Positions 39,768 through 50,564 are shown, numbered from the stretch's first letter. The stretch: 64,000 nt of DNA from Borrelia sp. HM (GCF_019669085.1 NZ_AP024401.1:682001-746000); one strand, 5' to 3'. Made by a program: numbers and translations. The notes: generated by a model from the letters alone, not told the origin.

Positions 39768-41675
39768 ATGAAACTCAAGCTGAAAGTTAGGATATTGTTT
39801 ATTGTTAGTATTTGTATATCAATTTTTGTTTCTATATTGTTTATCGTATTTGGATTGTTAATTAATTCTAGACTAGTTGATCAGCAGTTAGATCTTATGA
39901 AAAATTTTATTGGAAATATCAAAAATTCTTTAACGATTTATCTTTCCTCCATGGAGGAAAGGGTAAAAATCAATTCAATGTATTTAGATTCTTCATCTAA
40001 GTTTGAATCAATGAATAATAGTAAGGCTAAAAGAATAGAAGCTATTTTGGATCAAATTGAAATTTTGGGGAAAACAAGCAAGGGTGATAATCTAATGATA
40101 ACTAATAAAGAAGGTAAAGTATTACTCACTACTGCTATTAAAGATAATAGTGATTATGGTATTTCTGTTTCAGATAAGGAATACTTTGTTAAATTAAGGG
40201 AAACAACTTCTATTTATAACTCCTCTGTTCTCTTGGCAGAGCCTGGATCTGTTGAAGAGGTGTTGATGAGAGATATTTCTAAAATAAGAAATAAGGCAGG
40301 ACAGATTCCTTATTTGTTAATAGGGGTTCCTTTAAGAGATTATAAGACTGGTGATCTTTTTGGTTATTTTATGAATTTTTATGCACTTGATTATATTTAT
40401 AGCTCATTTAAAGGTATTATTTTTGGAACATTGAATAGTGGTCGTGCTATGGTATTTGACAAAACGGGTTTATTTCTTGTTCACCATAAATGGTTACCTG
40501 GTGATAACTTAGTTAATGTTAATTCATACTATGATGATGTAGTTAAAAATAGTTATGAGGATTTAATTCAAAAGAATAAGGAAATTAGTTTAAAACATTA
40601 TTTGGATCCTTATGGAAAAAAGTTTGTTGGACTTGCACAAAAAGTGCAATGTCGGTTATCCAATTTTCCTTTTATAGTGTACATACGAGCTAATGCCAAT
40701 GATTTTTATTATATGTCTAGACTTACTAATTTCATTTTAGTAATAAGTTTTATAGTTACTTTGATTATTCTTGGATTGGTTACTACTTATCTTGTAGGAA
40801 AACTTAGTTCTTCTCTAAATGGAATTTTATGTTATTCTGAGAGACTTGCTTCTGGAGATTTTACTGTTTCAAATAATCCTTTAGAATGGGGTACATTAGA
40901 ACTTTATGGATTATATGAAAATTTAGAGCTTTTGAGGTCTAATTTTTCATCTGTTGCAAGAGGAGTTAATGAAAATCTTGATTATCTTTATGAGAATGCA
41001 ATTCAAATAGCAAATTCTAGTCAAAATTTAAGCTCTGGGGCAGTTGAGCAGGCATCTACATTAGAAGAAATGACAGCAAACATTGAGCAGATATCCCAAG
41101 GCGTTACCGAGAATACTGGTAATGCGTCTACTACTGAGAGTATTGCTGTTAGTACTAATGAGAAAACTAAAAAGGGGCATCAATCTGTTGTTAAAGCTAT
41201 TGAAGCTATGAAGATTATTACAGATAAAATAAGCGTTATTGATGAGATAACTCGACAAACTAATTTACTTGCTTTAAATGCTTCTATTGAGGCTGCCAGA
41301 GTAGGGGATAAGGGGAAAGGTTTTGAAGTTGTTGCTGCTGAGGTTAGAAAGCTTGCTGATCAAAGCAAAGAATCTGCTAGAGAAATTATTGATATTGCAC
41401 ATAAGAGTTTAACTATTGCAAGTAAGGCAGGTAACAATTTTGAACAAATTGTTCCTGGAATGGAAGAAACAGCTGAACTTGTTAAAAATATTACCAGTGA
41501 GAGTTCTAACCAAAGTAATCAAATTGAACAGTTTAAGAATGCAATAGAGCAAGTTAGTCAGTTAGTGCAAACAACAGCATCAAGTAGTGAAGAACTCTCA
41601 GCAATGTCTGAGAGGATGTTGGAGAGTGTTAAACATTTAAAAGAATCAGTAGATTATTTTAAGATTGATCAATAA
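39768..41675 (+). CDS. mcp5: Methyl-accepting chemotaxis protein (Mcp5 type)
   Basis: The 635-residue receptor has a first membrane helix (about 8-33), a Cache sensing domain ([20 protein letters not shown] region), a second helix (about 320-343), a HAMP region and a signalling domain with tip [20 protein letters not shown]. The cytoplasmic half is closely similar to that of mcp4, suggesting duplication, while the sensing domains differ. It is probably co-transcribed with mcp4. The stop codon lies inside the left arm of a long inverted repeat. Confidence 0.93.
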   Translation: MKLKLKVRILFIVSICISIFVSILFIVFGLLINSRLVDQQLDLMKNFIGNIKNSLTIYLSSMEERVKINSMYLDSSSKFESMNNSKAKRIEAILDQIEILGKTSKGDNLMITNKEGKVLLTTAIKDNSDYGISVSDKEYFVKLRETTSIYNSSVLLAEPGSVEEVLMRDISKIRNKAGQIPYLLIGVPLRDYKTGDLFGYFMNFYALDYIYSSFKGIIFGTLNSGRAMVFDKTGLFLVHHKWLPGDNLVNVNSYYDDVVKNSYEDLIQKNKEISLKHYLDPYGKKFVGLAQKVQCRLSNFPFIVYIRANANDFYYMSRLTNFILVISFIVTLIILGLVTTYLVGKLSSSLNGILCYSERLASGDFTVSNNPLEWGTLELYGLYENLELLRSNFSSVARGVNENLDYLYENAIQIANSSQNLSSGAVEQASTLEEMTANIEQISQGVTENTGNASTTESIAVSTNEKTKKGHQSVVKAIEAMKIITDKISVIDEITRQTNLLALNASIEAARVGDKGKGFEVVAAEVRKLADQSKESAREIIDIAHKSLTIASKAGNNFEQIVPGMEETAELVKNITSESSNQSNQIEQFKNAIEQVSQLVQTTASSSEELSAMSERMLESVKHLKESVDYFKIDQ

Positions 41676-41708
41676 TTTATAGGGATATTCAAATTCCTAT
41701 AAATTATT
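41671..41708. terminator. 13-bp inverted repeat between mcp5 and mnmA
   Basis: AATAATTTATAGG (41671-41683) and CCTATAAATTATT (41696-41708) pair perfectly with a 12-base loop. It lies where two genes converge and includes the mcp5 stop codon. The stem is AT-rich and lacks a clear T-tract, so termination is likely but not certain. Confidence 0.5.
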
Positions 41709-41728
41709 ATGTCTACAGATGTTTTTTG

Positions 41729-42793
41729 TTATATTAGTGTTTTAAGAATTTTAGCGCCACCCAGGCACTCGTCTTCTTGATAAAATATGCAGAATTGTCC
41801 TGGTGAAATTCCATATTCTTTTTCTTCTAGAGTAACTTTGATAGAGTCGTTTTTTAATACTTCTATTTTGCATTTTATTTTTTTCTCTCCATGTCTTATT
41901 TTGGCACTTAAATTATCATGATTTGATGGTTTATTTATCCAATTTGTTTTGTATACTATAAATTGTTTTTTCTTTTCTTTGAAGTAGTTTGTGCTATTTG
42001 AGATGTAAATGATGTTATTTTCAATGTCTTTTTCTATTACAAACCATGGTCCATTGCTAAGTTTAATCCCTTTTCTTTGTCCAATTGTAAAAAACCAATA
42101 TCCATTGTGTGTTCCAAGTATTTTGCCTGTTTCTTTTTCGATAATATTACCTTTAAGTTCTCCTAGATGATATCTTATAAATTCATCGTATTTGATTTTT
42201 CCAAGGAAACAAATTCCTTGACTGTCTTTTCTATTTTTATTAGGTAGATCTATTTTATGTGCTATTTGTCTTATTTCGGTTTTTAACAAGTCTCCTAATG
42301 GGAAGTGCAATTTTGATATTTGTTTTGTAGATAAATGGGATAAGAAATAGCTTTGGTCTTTTATTTTATCTTTAGCTTGTTTAAGTATAAAATTATTATT
42401 TATATTTTCTATTTTGGCATAGTGTCCTGTAACAATTAAGTTATAGTTTTCGTTGATCTTGTCAAAGAATGCACCAAATTTTATTCTTTGATTGCAGAAT
42501 ATATCTGGACTTGGTGTATTTCCAATTTTTAATTCTTCAATAGCATAAGTTACTACTTTGTCATAATATTCATCTTGTAAACTGATTATTTCATATGGAA
42601 CATTGAATTTTTTGCACACAGCTTCTACGTAATTAATATCTTCTTTCCAAGGACAGTTTCCAATGTAGGAAAGTTCATCTTCAAGCCATATTTTTAGATA
42701 ATAGCATTTTATATTTTTATGGCCATTTTGTATCATAGTATAAAGAGCCACTGAGCTGTCGACTCCTCCAGATAAAAGCACTGCTATTTTCAT
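41729..42793 (-). CDS. mnmA: tRNA-specific 2-thiouridylase MnmA (TrmU)
   Basis: The enzyme puts sulfur on U34 of tRNAs for Lys, Glu and Gln. It has the ATP loop [14 protein letters not shown], a CNQRIKFG motif with one catalytic cysteine, the second cysteine in DSQGICFLG, and the C-terminal beta domain ending in [17 protein letters not shown]. The start is ATG at 42793 ([10 protein letters not shown]), 8 bases after AAAGGAG; an in-frame ATG six codons upstream overlaps that site and is rejected. It is divergent from the mevalonate operon. Confidence 0.95.
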   Translation of the reverse strand: MKIAVLLSGGVDSSVALYTMIQNGHKNIKCYYLKIWLEDELSYIGNCPWKEDINYVEAVCKKFNVPYEIISLQDEYYDKVVTYAIEELKIGNTPSPDIFCNQRIKFGAFFDKINENYNLIVTGHYAKIENINNNFILKQAKDKIKDQSYFLSHLSTKQISKLHFPLGDLLKTEIRQIAHKIDLPNKNRKDSQGICFLGKIKYDEFIRYHLGELKGNIIEKETGKILGTHNGYWFFTIGQRKGIKLSNGPWFVIEKDIENNIIYISNSTNYFKEKKKQFIVYKTNWINKPSNHDNLSAKIRHGEKKIKCKIEVLKNDSIKVTLEEKEYGISPGQFCIFYQEDECLGGAKILKTLI

Positions 42794-42828
42794 AATTTTT
42801 TCTCCTTTCATTATATCATCATATTATA

Positions 42829-42863
42829 TTGAACTTTGATGTTTGTATGATCTATAGTATAAT
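42829..42863 (+). promoter_or_regulatory. Predicted promoter of the mevalonate operon
   Basis: Two overlapping possibilities exist: TTGATG (42836-42841) with TATAAT (42858-42863), 16 bases apart, or TTGAAC (42829-42834) with TATAGT (42853-42858), 18 bases apart. Either would start transcription about 25-30 bases before the HMG-CoA synthase ATG. Confidence 0.5.
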
Positions 42864-42896
42864 ATCTGAAAATGATTTTTTTATTGAGAGAGGTTA

Positions 42897-44120
42897 ATGA
42901 AGGTAGGTATTAGTGATATTAGAGTGTTTTTACCTTTAAATTGTTTAGATTTACGTGTTCTTTTAGAAAATTCTTTATATAATTCTGATGAAAATTTTTT
43001 TAGGAAATTTAATAGAGCAATTGAGGCAACGCTTCAAAAATCATTTAGATTTACAAATCCACATGAGGATAGCGTTACAATGGCTAGTTCTGCTGTTAAA
43101 TTGATTTTTGATAATAATGATCTTAAATTAGATAAGATGAGGGTATTTTTAGGGGGAACTGAAACGGGGGTAGACTATGCAAAATCAATTTCATCTTATG
43201 TTTATGGTGCTTTGAAGCTAGCTGGTATTGATTTAAAAAATAATTTTTTGAATTTCCAAACTCAGCATGCATGTGCAGGTTCTGTACTTGCTTTGCACAG
43301 TGCTGCAAGTATTTTGAGCCATTTGAATAACTCTGAGTATGGAATAGTATTTTCTAGTGATATTGCACATTATAATAATCTAACTACAGCAGAGATTACT
43401 CAAGGAGCTGGAGCAACAGCAGTGCTTATTGAACAAAATCCAAAGGTTGTGTCTATCAATTTATCTGAATTTGGGGTTTACACTGATAATGTTGATGATT
43501 TTTTTAGACCCCTTGGAAGTATTGAGGCTAAAGTAAAGGGACGATATTCTATTGAATGTTATAATAAAGCTTATGAAGAGGCTTTATTAAATTTTGCATA
43601 TAAGAAAAATATCAGTATTAAAGATTTATTTTCTAAATATAGGTTTATTTTACATGTGCCTTTTGCAAAAATGCCTATAGATTCAATGCATTATGTTTTA
43701 AAGAAGTATTATAGTGAAGAAGAATCTGAGTGTAATGCTTATTTAGAATCTATAGATTTTTATGATTCTGTTGAAGCTGTTAAGGGTGTAGGAAATTTGT
43801 ATACAGGTTCAATATTTTTATCTTTAATGTCATATTTAAAACGAGTGTTTGCAAAAAAAGATATTAGTGGAGATAAGATACTTTTTTGTTCTTATGGTTC
43901 TGGTAATATTATGGTTATTTATGAGCTTACAGTTGAAGATGGTGCTCAGTCTGTTGTTAAAACTTGGGATATTGATAAAATACTCTCAGTAAAACATGAT
44001 GCAAGTTATGATGAGTATATAGATTTTTTTGAAAATAAGATTATTCCTGGTGAATCTGAAGGATTTTATTTAAAAGAAATCAGAGAGGATGGATACCGAA
44101 TTTATGGGTATCGAGTCTAA
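42897..44120 (+). CDS. mvaS: Hydroxymethylglutaryl-CoA synthase
   Basis: The 407-residue thiolase-fold enzyme condenses acetyl-CoA with acetoacetyl-CoA, the entry to isoprenoid synthesis by the mevalonate route. The catalytic cysteine lies in [12 protein letters not shown], the histidine in LHVPFAKMP, and the [11 protein letters not shown] segment is near the C-terminus. AGAGAGG precedes the ATG. It is the first of six tightly packed genes; its end overlaps the next gene by 32 bases. Confidence 0.94.
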   Translation: MKVGISDIRVFLPLNCLDLRVLLENSLYNSDENFFRKFNRAIEATLQKSFRFTNPHEDSVTMASSAVKLIFDNNDLKLDKMRVFLGGTETGVDYAKSISSYVYGALKLAGIDLKNNFLNFQTQHACAGSVLALHSAASILSHLNNSEYGIVFSSDIAHYNNLTTAEITQGAGATAVLIEQNPKVVSINLSEFGVYTDNVDDFFRPLGSIEAKVKGRYSIECYNKAYEEALLNFAYKKNISIKDLFSKYRFILHVPFAKMPIDSMHYVLKKYYSEEESECNAYLESIDFYDSVEAVKGVGNLYTGSIFLSLMSYLKRVFAKKDISGDKILFCSYGSGNIMVIYELTVEDGAQSVVKTWDIDKILSVKHDASYDEYIDFFENKIIPGESEGFYLKEIREDGYRIYGYRV

Positions 44121-45168
44121 TATATTAGATAATAAGAAACGGCAGATTGAAATTTGTTTAAATAAAGAGGATGTTAGTAGAAGTGGTAATCTTTTAAATT
44201 ATGTTAATTTAAAACATGATGCACTTAGTGAGCTTGATTTTGATGAAATAGATACTGGAGAGAGTTTATTTGGTTATAATATTTCTATGCCTATTTTTAT
44301 CTCATCCATGACAGGAGGTATTAGGGAGGGTAATAAGCTCAATATAGCTCTTGTTAAGATTGCAAATGATTTAAGAATTCCAATGGGTTTGGGTTCTTTT
44401 AAGCTTGTATTTAAATATCCTGAATATATTAAAGATTTTGCCTTAAGGAAATATGCTGATAATATACCTTTATTCTCAAATATTGGTGTTATTCAATTAA
44501 GGGAGTTTGGGATTTCTGAAATAATTGAGATGAATAAGAAATTTGAAGTTGATGCTATAATTGTTCATTTAAATTCAGGTCAGGAATTAATGAATTCAAA
44601 AGGTGAGAGAAACTTTAAAGGAATTAAGGACTCGATTGCTAAACTTTGCTCTGCATCGAATTTGCCAGTCATTGTTAAAGAAACAGGATTTGGAATTTCT
44701 CCTGATATTGTTATTAGTTTACTAAAACTTGGGGTTTCCTATGTTGATCTGGCTGGGAGTGGAGGAACTAACTGGGTGTTAGTTGAAGGAATTAAAGAAG
44801 AGAATTTGGATATTGCATCTTGTTTTTCTAATTGGGGAATATCATCGGTTTTAACATTGCTTACTATTAAGGATTATTTGAAAAGTAAGATTTTTACATC
44901 AGGAGGATATGACACTGGAATTGATATTGCTAAAGGAATTGCTCTTGGTGCTAAGTTGGTAGGTGTTGCATCAGCCATCCTTAGGGCTTTTTATACAGGT
45001 GGTGAAGTTGCTTTATATAAGCTTTTCAAAGATTATGAATATGTTTTAAAGATGGCTATGCTTTTAAGTAATAGTAAGAATTTGGAACAGTTTAGGGTTA
45101 ATAAATATTTTTTAAATTATCCATTATTATTTAATGTTAAGAGCTTTAAAAAGTTTTATGAGGCTTAG
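44089..45168 (+). CDS. fni: Type 2 isopentenyl-diphosphate isomerase
   Basis: The 359-residue FMN- and NADPH-dependent enzyme interconverts IPP and DMAPP. Motifs: [51 protein letters not shown] and [19 protein letters not shown] (flavin phosphate site). The ATG at 44089 gives [11 protein letters not shown]; a second ATG at 44104 is possible, but the longer form agrees with the B. burgdorferi protein as I recall it. It lies inside the mevalonate operon, overlapping genes on both sides. Confidence 0.93.
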   Translation: MDTEFMGIESNILDNKKRQIEICLNKEDVSRSGNLLNYVNLKHDALSELDFDEIDTGESLFGYNISMPIFISSMTGGIREGNKLNIALVKIANDLRIPMGLGSFKLVFKYPEYIKDFALRKYADNIPLFSNIGVIQLREFGISEIIEMNKKFEVDAIIVHLNSGQELMNSKGERNFKGIKDSIAKLCSASNLPVIVKETGFGISPDIVISLLKLGVSYVDLAGSGGTNWVLVEGIKEENLDIASCFSNWGISSVLTLLTIKDYLKSKIFTSGGYDTGIDIAKGIALGAKLVGVASAILRAFYTGGEVALYKLFKDYEYVLKMAMLLSNSKNLEQFRVNKYFLNYPLLFNVKSFKKFYEA

Positions 45169-46408
45169 TAAAAATTTTAGAAATAAAAGTATTTTAGAAA
45201 AAAAGCGAGAAATAAAGAATCTTTTAAAATTGAATTCTTTTGATTTTTTTTATGATTCTGTTAATGAAGATTTTCTTTCTTTTATGATAGAAAATTATGT
45301 TGGTTATTTATCTTTGCCTATTGGCATTGTAAAGAATTTAAAAATAAATAATAAGTATTATGTTATACCCATTGCTACAGAAGAACCATCAGTGATTGCT
45401 GCATTAAATTTTGCAGCTAAGATTCTTGAAAATGCTGATTTAAATTATTCTTTGGGTGAAGTTTTAGGTATTGCTCAAGTTTATATAAAGACAAAGGAAG
45501 ATTTGAGTTGTATACTTCTTGGTCTTTTTGAAAAAATTGATATTTGGTCAAAACCTCTTTTGCATAATATGGAACTTAGGGGTGGTGGGCTTAGAAGAAT
45601 TTCAACTAAATTTATTAAGGAAATTGGTATTCAAAAGTTAAATATCTATGTAGATGTTTGTGATGTTATGGGTTCAAATTTGTTGAACGCAGTAGCTGAA
45701 CGAATATCTTATTATATTACTATGGAATTTGGATATGAGTGTGTTTTAAAAATTCTAAGCAATGATTCAAATGATTTTGTTTTAAAAGCCAATTTTAAAT
45801 TAAATGTTAATTATTTGCTTAAAGATAGTAAAGAATCGTTAGTTTTAGCTCACAATATTGCTCTTATTTCTAGAATAGGATTTTTTGAGGAAGAACGTGC
45901 TGTTACTAACAATAAAGGTATTATGAATGGTATAACAGGTGTATGTATTGCCACACTTAATGATACAAGGGCACTTGAAGCATGTATACATAAATTTGCA
46001 TCAAAAAGTGGAAGGTATTTACCCCTTAGTAAATTTTATGTATCTGATGATAATTTGATTGGAGAGATTGAACTTCCTTTACAGGTTGGCATTAAAGGAG
46101 GTTCAACTAGTACTCATGAAGCAGCTATATTGAGTTTTAAAATTATGGGCATTAATTGTAAGAGAGAATTTATGGGTATTCTGTCTTGTGTTGGACTTGC
46201 AAGTAATTTTGCGGCTTTAAGAGCACTTGCTCTTGATGGAATTCAAAAAGGACATATGAAATTGCATGTTAAGAAGATTTTATATCTTCTTGAAAGAGAT
46301 TATAATCTTTCTGAGTATGAAATTGGAGAAATAGAGTTAAAGATGAGTAATAGTGGTATTTATTCTCTTGATTATGCTCTTAAAGTTTTAAAAGGTTTGA
46401 GAGTTTAA
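45158..46408 (+). CDS. mvaA: Hydroxymethylglutaryl-CoA reductase, degradative-type (class II)
   Basis: The enzyme reduces HMG-CoA to mevalonate. Motifs: [17 protein letters not shown] (catalytic Glu), [30 protein letters not shown] and [13 protein letters not shown]. It has no membrane anchor, as expected for bacterial class II enzymes. Start choice is between ATG 45158 ([11 protein letters not shown]) and ATG 45134, eight codons earlier; neither has a strong ribosome-binding site, and both overlap fni, so translation is probably coupled. The stop is one base before the mvaD start. Confidence 0.92.
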   Translation: MRLSKNFRNKSILEKKREIKNLLKLNSFDFFYDSVNEDFLSFMIENYVGYLSLPIGIVKNLKINNKYYVIPIATEEPSVIAALNFAAKILENADLNYSLGEVLGIAQVYIKTKEDLSCILLGLFEKIDIWSKPLLHNMELRGGGLRRISTKFIKEIGIQKLNIYVDVCDVMGSNLLNAVAERISYYITMEFGYECVLKILSNDSNDFVLKANFKLNVNYLLKDSKESLVLAHNIALISRIGFFEEERAVTNNKGIMNGITGVCIATLNDTRALEACIHKFASKSGRYLPLSKFYVSDDNLIGEIELPLQVGIKGGSTSTHEAAILSFKIMGINCKREFMGILSCVGLASNFAALRALALDGIQKGHMKLHVKKILYLLERDYNLSEYEIGEIELKMSNSGIYSLDYALKVLKGLRV

Positions 46409-46409
46409 T

Positions 46410-47348
46410 GTGAAGGTTCGATGTAAGGTAAATCCTAGCTTAGCATTAATTAAATATTGGGGCAAGAAAGATAGGTTTTTAAATATTCCAGGTACTTCTA
46501 GTATTGCTGTTAGTATTGACAAGTTTTATTCAGTAAGTGAGCTTGAACTCTCATGTAAGGATGAAATAATTTTAAATTCAAAGCCAGTTGTATTAAAAGA
46601 TAGAGAAATAAAATTTTTTAATTATGCAAGAAAAATTCTAAATAATCCAAATGTTTATTTTAAGGTAATTAGTACAAATAATTTTCCAACAGCTGCAGGA
46701 CTTGCAAGTTCAAGTTCTGGTTTTGCATCTATTGCTGCTTGCATTTTAAAATATTTTAATAAATATTCTAATCAAAAGGCTTCAGAGCTTGCAAGAATAG
46801 GATCAGCTTCAGCATCAAGGGCTATTTATGGTGGATTTACCTTTTTAAAAGAAGGAGCTAAAAGTGCATTTCAGGCAAATAATTTCAATTATTTTAATGA
46901 TTTATACATAATATTTGCTATAGTTGACAATCAAGAAAAAGAAATATCATCAAGAATTGCTATGGAGATTTGTAAACAGGAAAGGTTTTATTGGGATGCT
47001 TGGGTTAAGTCTAGTCGGAATATATTCAAGCAAGCTTTATATTTTTTTTTAAAAGGAGATTTCAATGCATTTGGTCTTCAGGTTGTAAAGAGTTACCAGT
47101 GCATGTTTGCTTTAATGTTATCATCTTCTATTATTTATTTTAAAAGTCGTACTATAGAATTAATAAAATATGTTTCTGAACTTAGAAGTAAGGGCATCCT
47201 TGTTTTTGAAACTATGGATGCAGGGCCACAGGTTAAGATTTTATGTTTAAAGAGGGATTTGGAATTTATTTTAACTAAACTTACTCAAAATTTTAGAGAT
47301 GTTAATTTTGTTGTCTCAAGGATTGGAAGTGGTTTGGAATGGATATAA
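46410..47348 (+). CDS. mvaD: Diphosphomevalonate decarboxylase
   Basis: The 312-residue GHMP-superfamily enzyme makes IPP from mevalonate diphosphate. It contains NPSLALIKYWGKKD, the phosphate loop PTAAGLASSSSGFASIAA and ETMDAGPQVKIL, all diagnostic for this enzyme. The start is GTG at 46410, one base after the mvaA stop. The end overlaps the next kinase gene by 10 bases. Its place among the other pathway genes confirms the assignment. Confidence 0.95.
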   Translation: MKVRCKVNPSLALIKYWGKKDRFLNIPGTSSIAVSIDKFYSVSELELSCKDEIILNSKPVVLKDREIKFFNYARKILNNPNVYFKVISTNNFPTAAGLASSSSGFASIAACILKYFNKYSNQKASELARIGSASASRAIYGGFTFLKEGAKSAFQANNFNYFNDLYIIFAIVDNQEKEISSRIAMEICKQERFYWDAWVKSSRNIFKQALYFFLKGDFNAFGLQVVKSYQCMFALMLSSSIIYFKSRTIELIKYVSELRSKGILVFETMDAGPQVKILCLKRDLEFILTKLTQNFRDVNFVVSRIGSGLEWI

Positions 47349-48292
47349 TTAATTTTTCAGTGCCTGGTAATTTGCTTTTAATGGGAGAATATTCTATTTT
47401 AGAAGAGAATGGCCTTGGGCTTGCAATTGCAATCAAAGAGAGAGCTTATTTTACTTTTAAAAAAAGTGATACTTGGCGTTTTTTTTCTAAAAAAAGTGAA
47501 ATTGATAATTTTACTTTAATAGAAAATAATGATGATTTTGTTTTTAAAATGTTTAGGTATTTAAAACAGAGATATTTTACTAATTTAGAAGATTTTTCCT
47601 TTGATGTTTATATTGATACAAGTAATTTTTTTTTTAATAATGGTGTAAAGAAAGGATTTGGTTCAAGTGCTGTTGTTGCTGTTGGTATTTCATGTGGAAT
47701 TTTTTTAGTTTTGAATAATAAGAGTTCTTTTGTTAAAGATCAAATTTTTATATATTGTTTAGAAGCTTATCGGTATGCTCAAGGAGGTATGGGCAGTGGA
47801 TATGATATAGCTACAAGTCTTTTTGGTGGTGTTATTAGGCTTAAGGGAGGAGACTCTCCTATGTATGAGCTCTTGGAAAAAATGTGTTTTAGTGATTTCT
47901 ACCTAATGAAAGGTCCCAAGTCAGTTAAGACCACTAATTCAATTGTTATGTATTACAAAAATAGGGATTTATTAGTAAATTTTATAAGAGATGTTAATAT
48001 AAAAATGGAGCAAATTGTTTTGAATGCTAGTAATTCTTTTGATTGTTTGCTTGTTAGTTTAAAATTAGCAAAGGAAATAGGATTAGAAATTGGGAAAAGG
48101 ATAGGTGTTTCTGCTGATTTGCCCTTAAATATTGCGTATCTTGAACAAGAATGTTTGTTAATTAAAGCTTTAGGTGCTGGAAATGAAACTTTTTTAATCT
48201 ATAAACCAAATTTTAAAGTTTTTAAACAATTTAATATTAAACCGATAGAGTTAGATTTAGAAGGTGTTAAATTTTGCGATAGATGTTTATAA
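47339..48292 (+). CDS. mvaK2: Phosphomevalonate kinase
   Basis: The 317-residue GHMP kinase begins FSVPGNLLLMGEYSILEENG and has the ATP loop KKGFGSSAVVAVGIS and GGMGSGYDIATSLFGGV. These match bacterial phosphomevalonate kinase more than mevalonate kinase. It phosphorylates mevalonate-5-P. The gene overlaps mvaD and mvaK1 by 10 bases each. The split between the two kinase roles rests on motif detail and on the Borrelia order. Confidence 0.9.
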   Translation: MDIINFSVPGNLLLMGEYSILEENGLGLAIAIKERAYFTFKKSDTWRFFSKKSEIDNFTLIENNDDFVFKMFRYLKQRYFTNLEDFSFDVYIDTSNFFFNNGVKKGFGSSAVVAVGISCGIFLVLNNKSSFVKDQIFIYCLEAYRYAQGGMGSGYDIATSLFGGVIRLKGGDSPMYELLEKMCFSDFYLMKGPKSVKTTNSIVMYYKNRDLLVNFIRDVNIKMEQIVLNASNSFDCLLVSLKLAKEIGLEIGKRIGVSADLPLNIAYLEQECLLIKALGAGNETFLIYKPNFKVFKQFNIKPIELDLEGVKFCDRCL

Positions 48293-49176
48293 TAAAAAAA
48301 CCCTCTAAAATATTGTTTTTAGGCGAACATAGTGCTGTTTATGGTTTTCCAGTTATTGGTACTACAATGCCTCTTTATATGCAGCTAGTTTATACTTTTT
48401 CTGATTCTTGGAGATATTTAGGAGTGCCTTCTTCTAAAATAGATGAAATAATTCATTTTATTAATATTAACTTTGATAAGGTTAAGCCCATTGAATTTTT
48501 AATATTTTCACAGATTCCAGTTGGATTGGGTTTTGGATCTTCTGCTAGTCTTAGTTTATGCTTTGCTGAGTATATTATAAGTCATGATGAATATAAAACT
48601 TATGATAAAATTGTGTTGGCACGTGAAATTGAGAATATTTTTCATGGTAGTTCTTCTGGTATGGATATTTTATTAATTGAGTTAGGTGGAACTTTTTATT
48701 TAGAAAAAAAAAATGATGTTTTCAATTTTAAAAAAATTGAACCTTGTAATTTTCATTTCTTAATTGGGGCAATTAAGAGGGAATGTATAGTAAGTGAAAT
48801 AATATCTGATTTAAATCATAGGTTATCTCTTGATAATAGTCAATTTGCCATTATTGAAAAGCTTGGTTATATTGTTAGAAATTCTTGTGTTGCTTTTGAT
48901 AAACAAAATGTTAATTTATTGGCATATAATATGGGTGTTGCGAATAATTATTTAAAGTCTTTAGGTTTGTCCTCAGATACTCTTGATTATATAATAAGAA
49001 GAAGCCTAAAATTTAAGGCTCTTGCTGGTAAATTTAGTGGTGCTGGTAGGGGTGGAGCTTTCATTTTGCTTTTTAGAGATAATCATGATGCTAGTTTGTG
49101 TTTGAGAGAATTAAGTAAAGATTTAGATAAAAATAATATTGAATTGACTTATAAGCTTCAAATATTTAAATTTTAA
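48283..49176 (+). CDS. mvaK1: Mevalonate kinase
   Basis: The 297-residue GHMP kinase carries ILFLGEHSAVYGFPVIGT, PVGLGFGSSASLSLCFAEYI and the late glycine motif KFSGAGRGGAFILLF, as in mevalonate kinases. It is the last gene of the mevalonate operon, which thus holds HMGS, isomerase, HMGR, decarboxylase, phosphomevalonate kinase and mevalonate kinase. Acetoacetyl-CoA thiolase is not in the cluster. A small inverted repeat (49199-49217) follows but makes a poor terminator. Confidence 0.92.
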   Translation: MFIIKKPSKILFLGEHSAVYGFPVIGTTMPLYMQLVYTFSDSWRYLGVPSSKIDEIIHFININFDKVKPIEFLIFSQIPVGLGFGSSASLSLCFAEYIISHDEYKTYDKIVLAREIENIFHGSSSGMDILLIELGGTFYLEKKNDVFNFKKIEPCNFHFLIGAIKRECIVSEIISDLNHRLSLDNSQFAIIEKLGYIVRNSCVAFDKQNVNLLAYNMGVANNYLKSLGLSSDTLDYIIRRSLKFKALAGKFSGAGRGGAFILLFRDNHDASLCLRELSKDLDKNNIELTYKLQIFKF

Positions 49177-49309
49177 TTATTCTTTATTCAGATTTAAATT
49201 TTACTAATTAAGTAAAAAACCATTTTATACTTTTGATTTTCCTAATTAAAAACCGAGTGATTTAAGATATATTTCATTAAGAGGACCAAACAATCCAATA
49301 GAATAACTT

Positions 49310-49383
49310 TGGGTTCAGAGGGACTCGAACCCCCGACATCCTGCTTGTAAGGCAGGCGCTCTGACCAGCTGAGCTATGAACCC
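49310..49383 (-). tRNA. tRNA-Val (anticodon TAC)
   Basis: The minus strand folds into a full cloverleaf: acceptor stem GGGTTCA/TGAACCC, D arm with AGCTCAGCTGGTCAGAGC, anticodon stem CCTGC/GCAGG with loop CTTACAA (anticodon TAC), and T arm GGGGGTTCGAGTCCCTC. The discriminator is A and the 3' CCA is not encoded, so it must be added by the nucleotidyltransferase encoded at 61221-62447. It has its own strong promoter. Confidence 0.95.
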
Positions 49384-49400
49384 TTTTAACACTGAGGACA

Positions 49401-49430
49401 ATTATATAAAATAAATTTAACTTATGTCAA
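49401..49430 (-). promoter_or_regulatory. tRNA-Val promoter
   Basis: On the minus strand TTGACA (49430-49425) and TATAAT (49406-49401), both perfect consensus boxes, are separated by 18 bases. The predicted start is about 10 bases before the mature tRNA 5' end. Confidence 0.75.
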
Positions 49431-49435
49431 TTTAT

Positions 49436-49879
49436 TTAAAATTTTTCTCCAAAAAGAACCACAAATATATTTTTATTATCTTGAGTTTTTAATACGTATC
49501 CACCCATTTTACTTGTATCTTTGTTTAAAAGAGCTTTTTTGTGTCCTGGACTTTTAAGCCAGGCATATATTACGTCTTCGACATCCAAACCTGATGCTAA
49601 AATTTCCCTTATTATGGAAAAATCTTGATCGTATTTTTTTACTCTTTGCATAGGAGTTGTTCCAAAGAGTGTATGTGTTAATACTTTATTTGTATTAAGA
49701 CTTATTGCATATTCTTTTGCTACTCTTGCAAGAGTAGTATCTATTTCTAGTTTTTTCAATTTGAAATCAGCTCTTAACTTGTGAATTGATGAGTAAAGAA
49801 ATTCTAAGTCTTCACTTATGCCTAAAAGTGTGCATTGACTTGTAAAAATTAAAATAAAGAGAATAAATTTCTTTTGCAT
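49436..49879 (-). CDS. CAP/SCP-domain exported protein, possible lipoprotein
   Basis: The 147-residue protein has a signal sequence (KKFILFILIFTSQCTLLG), with a cysteine at about residue 16 that may be lipidated, and a CAP domain with LTHTLFGTTPMQRV and VIYAWLKSPGHKKALLN. The B. burgdorferi homologue BB0689 is a surface lipoprotein of this superfamily as I recall. The function of bacterial CAP proteins is unclear. It is divergent from napA; the predicted napA -35 box covers this gene's start codon. Confidence 0.82.
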   Translation of the reverse strand: MQKKFILFILIFTSQCTLLGISEDLEFLYSSIHKLRADFKLKKLEIDTTLARVAKEYAISLNTNKVLTHTLFGTTPMQRVKKYDQDFSIIREILASGLDVEDVIYAWLKSPGHKKALLNKDTSKMGGYVLKTQDNKNIFVVLFGEKF

Positions 49880-49902
49880 AATGATCCTACTTATAATATA
49901 AT
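49874..49902 (+). promoter_or_regulatory. Predicted napA promoter
   Basis: TTGCAT (49874-49879) and a perfect TATAAT (49897-49902) are separated by 17 bases, giving a leader of about 55 bases before the napA ATG. The -10 box is the left half of the 15-base palindrome at 49897-49911. Confidence 0.55.
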
Positions 49903-49911
49903 GTCATTATA
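49897..49911. promoter_or_regulatory. Fur/PerR-like 7-1-7 operator candidate at napA
   Basis: TATAATGTCATTATA is a perfect inverted repeat of two 7-base arms around one base, the geometry of Fur, PerR and Zur boxes. It covers the -10 box and likely start point of the predicted napA promoter. The nearest copy in the window found by eye is at 5141-5155 upstream of bosR. BosR is the obvious candidate ligand. Confidence 0.5.
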
Positions 49912-49964
49912 ACACGTATTTAATTGTTTTGATTAATAACATAATAGAATAATAGGAGAATGAT

Positions 49965-50495
49965 ATGGCAAATCATTTAAGTTATTTGAAAAAAGATGAT
50001 TTGGATAAAATAAACTTAAAACTTCAAGATTTATTGGCAGGACTTCATGTTTTTTATGCTAATTTAAGAGGTATTCATTGGAATATAAAAGATATTAATT
50101 TTTTTGTAATTCATAAAAAAACCGAAAATCTTTATGATTATGTTGGAGAAGTTATTGATATTCTAGCTGAGCGATCCAGAGCACTTGGTTATGATTCTGA
50201 ATTTAGATGTTCTGAATTTATGAAGACATCTTTTATTAAGGAAATTACTTTAGAGACTTCTTCAAATTTGTTATCTTCAATTAACAATATTATTTGTGAT
50301 CTTAATGACATTCTTAAGAATATATGTGAAACCAGGTGTTTTATTGATAGTACATCTGATTATGGTACTGCTAATATCTTAGATGATATTATTGTTTCTT
50401 TTGAAAAGTATTTATGGATGTATAGATCATTATTAACTGATTGTAGGTGCTTATGTAATAAGAAAAAATGTTGTGATAAAAATGTTAATTTATAA
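49965..50495 (+). CDS. napA: Dps-family protein NapA (BicA) with cysteine-rich tail
   Basis: The 176-residue four-helix ferritin-like protein has the Dps centre [16 protein letters not shown] and a second helix [18 protein letters not shown], the inter-subunit metal site. The last 17 residues ([17 protein letters not shown]) hold five cysteines, like the metallothionein-like tail reported for B. burgdorferi NapA/BicA, which binds copper. It protects against oxidants and stores metal in a cytoplasmic dodecamer. AGGAGA precedes the ATG. A Fur-like operator lies in its promoter. Confidence 0.94.
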   Translation: MANHLSYLKKDDLDKINLKLQDLLAGLHVFYANLRGIHWNIKDINFFVIHKKTENLYDYVGEVIDILAERSRALGYDSEFRCSEFMKTSFIKEITLETSSNLLSSINNIICDLNDILKNICETRCFIDSTSDYGTANILDDIIVSFEKYLWMYRSLLTDCRCLCNKKKCCDKNVNL

Positions 50496-50564
50496 TATGA
50501 TATAAAAAGAATTTTAAGATTAATTTTATATGTGTTAATTATAGAATTATATTCTAGTTGAAAC

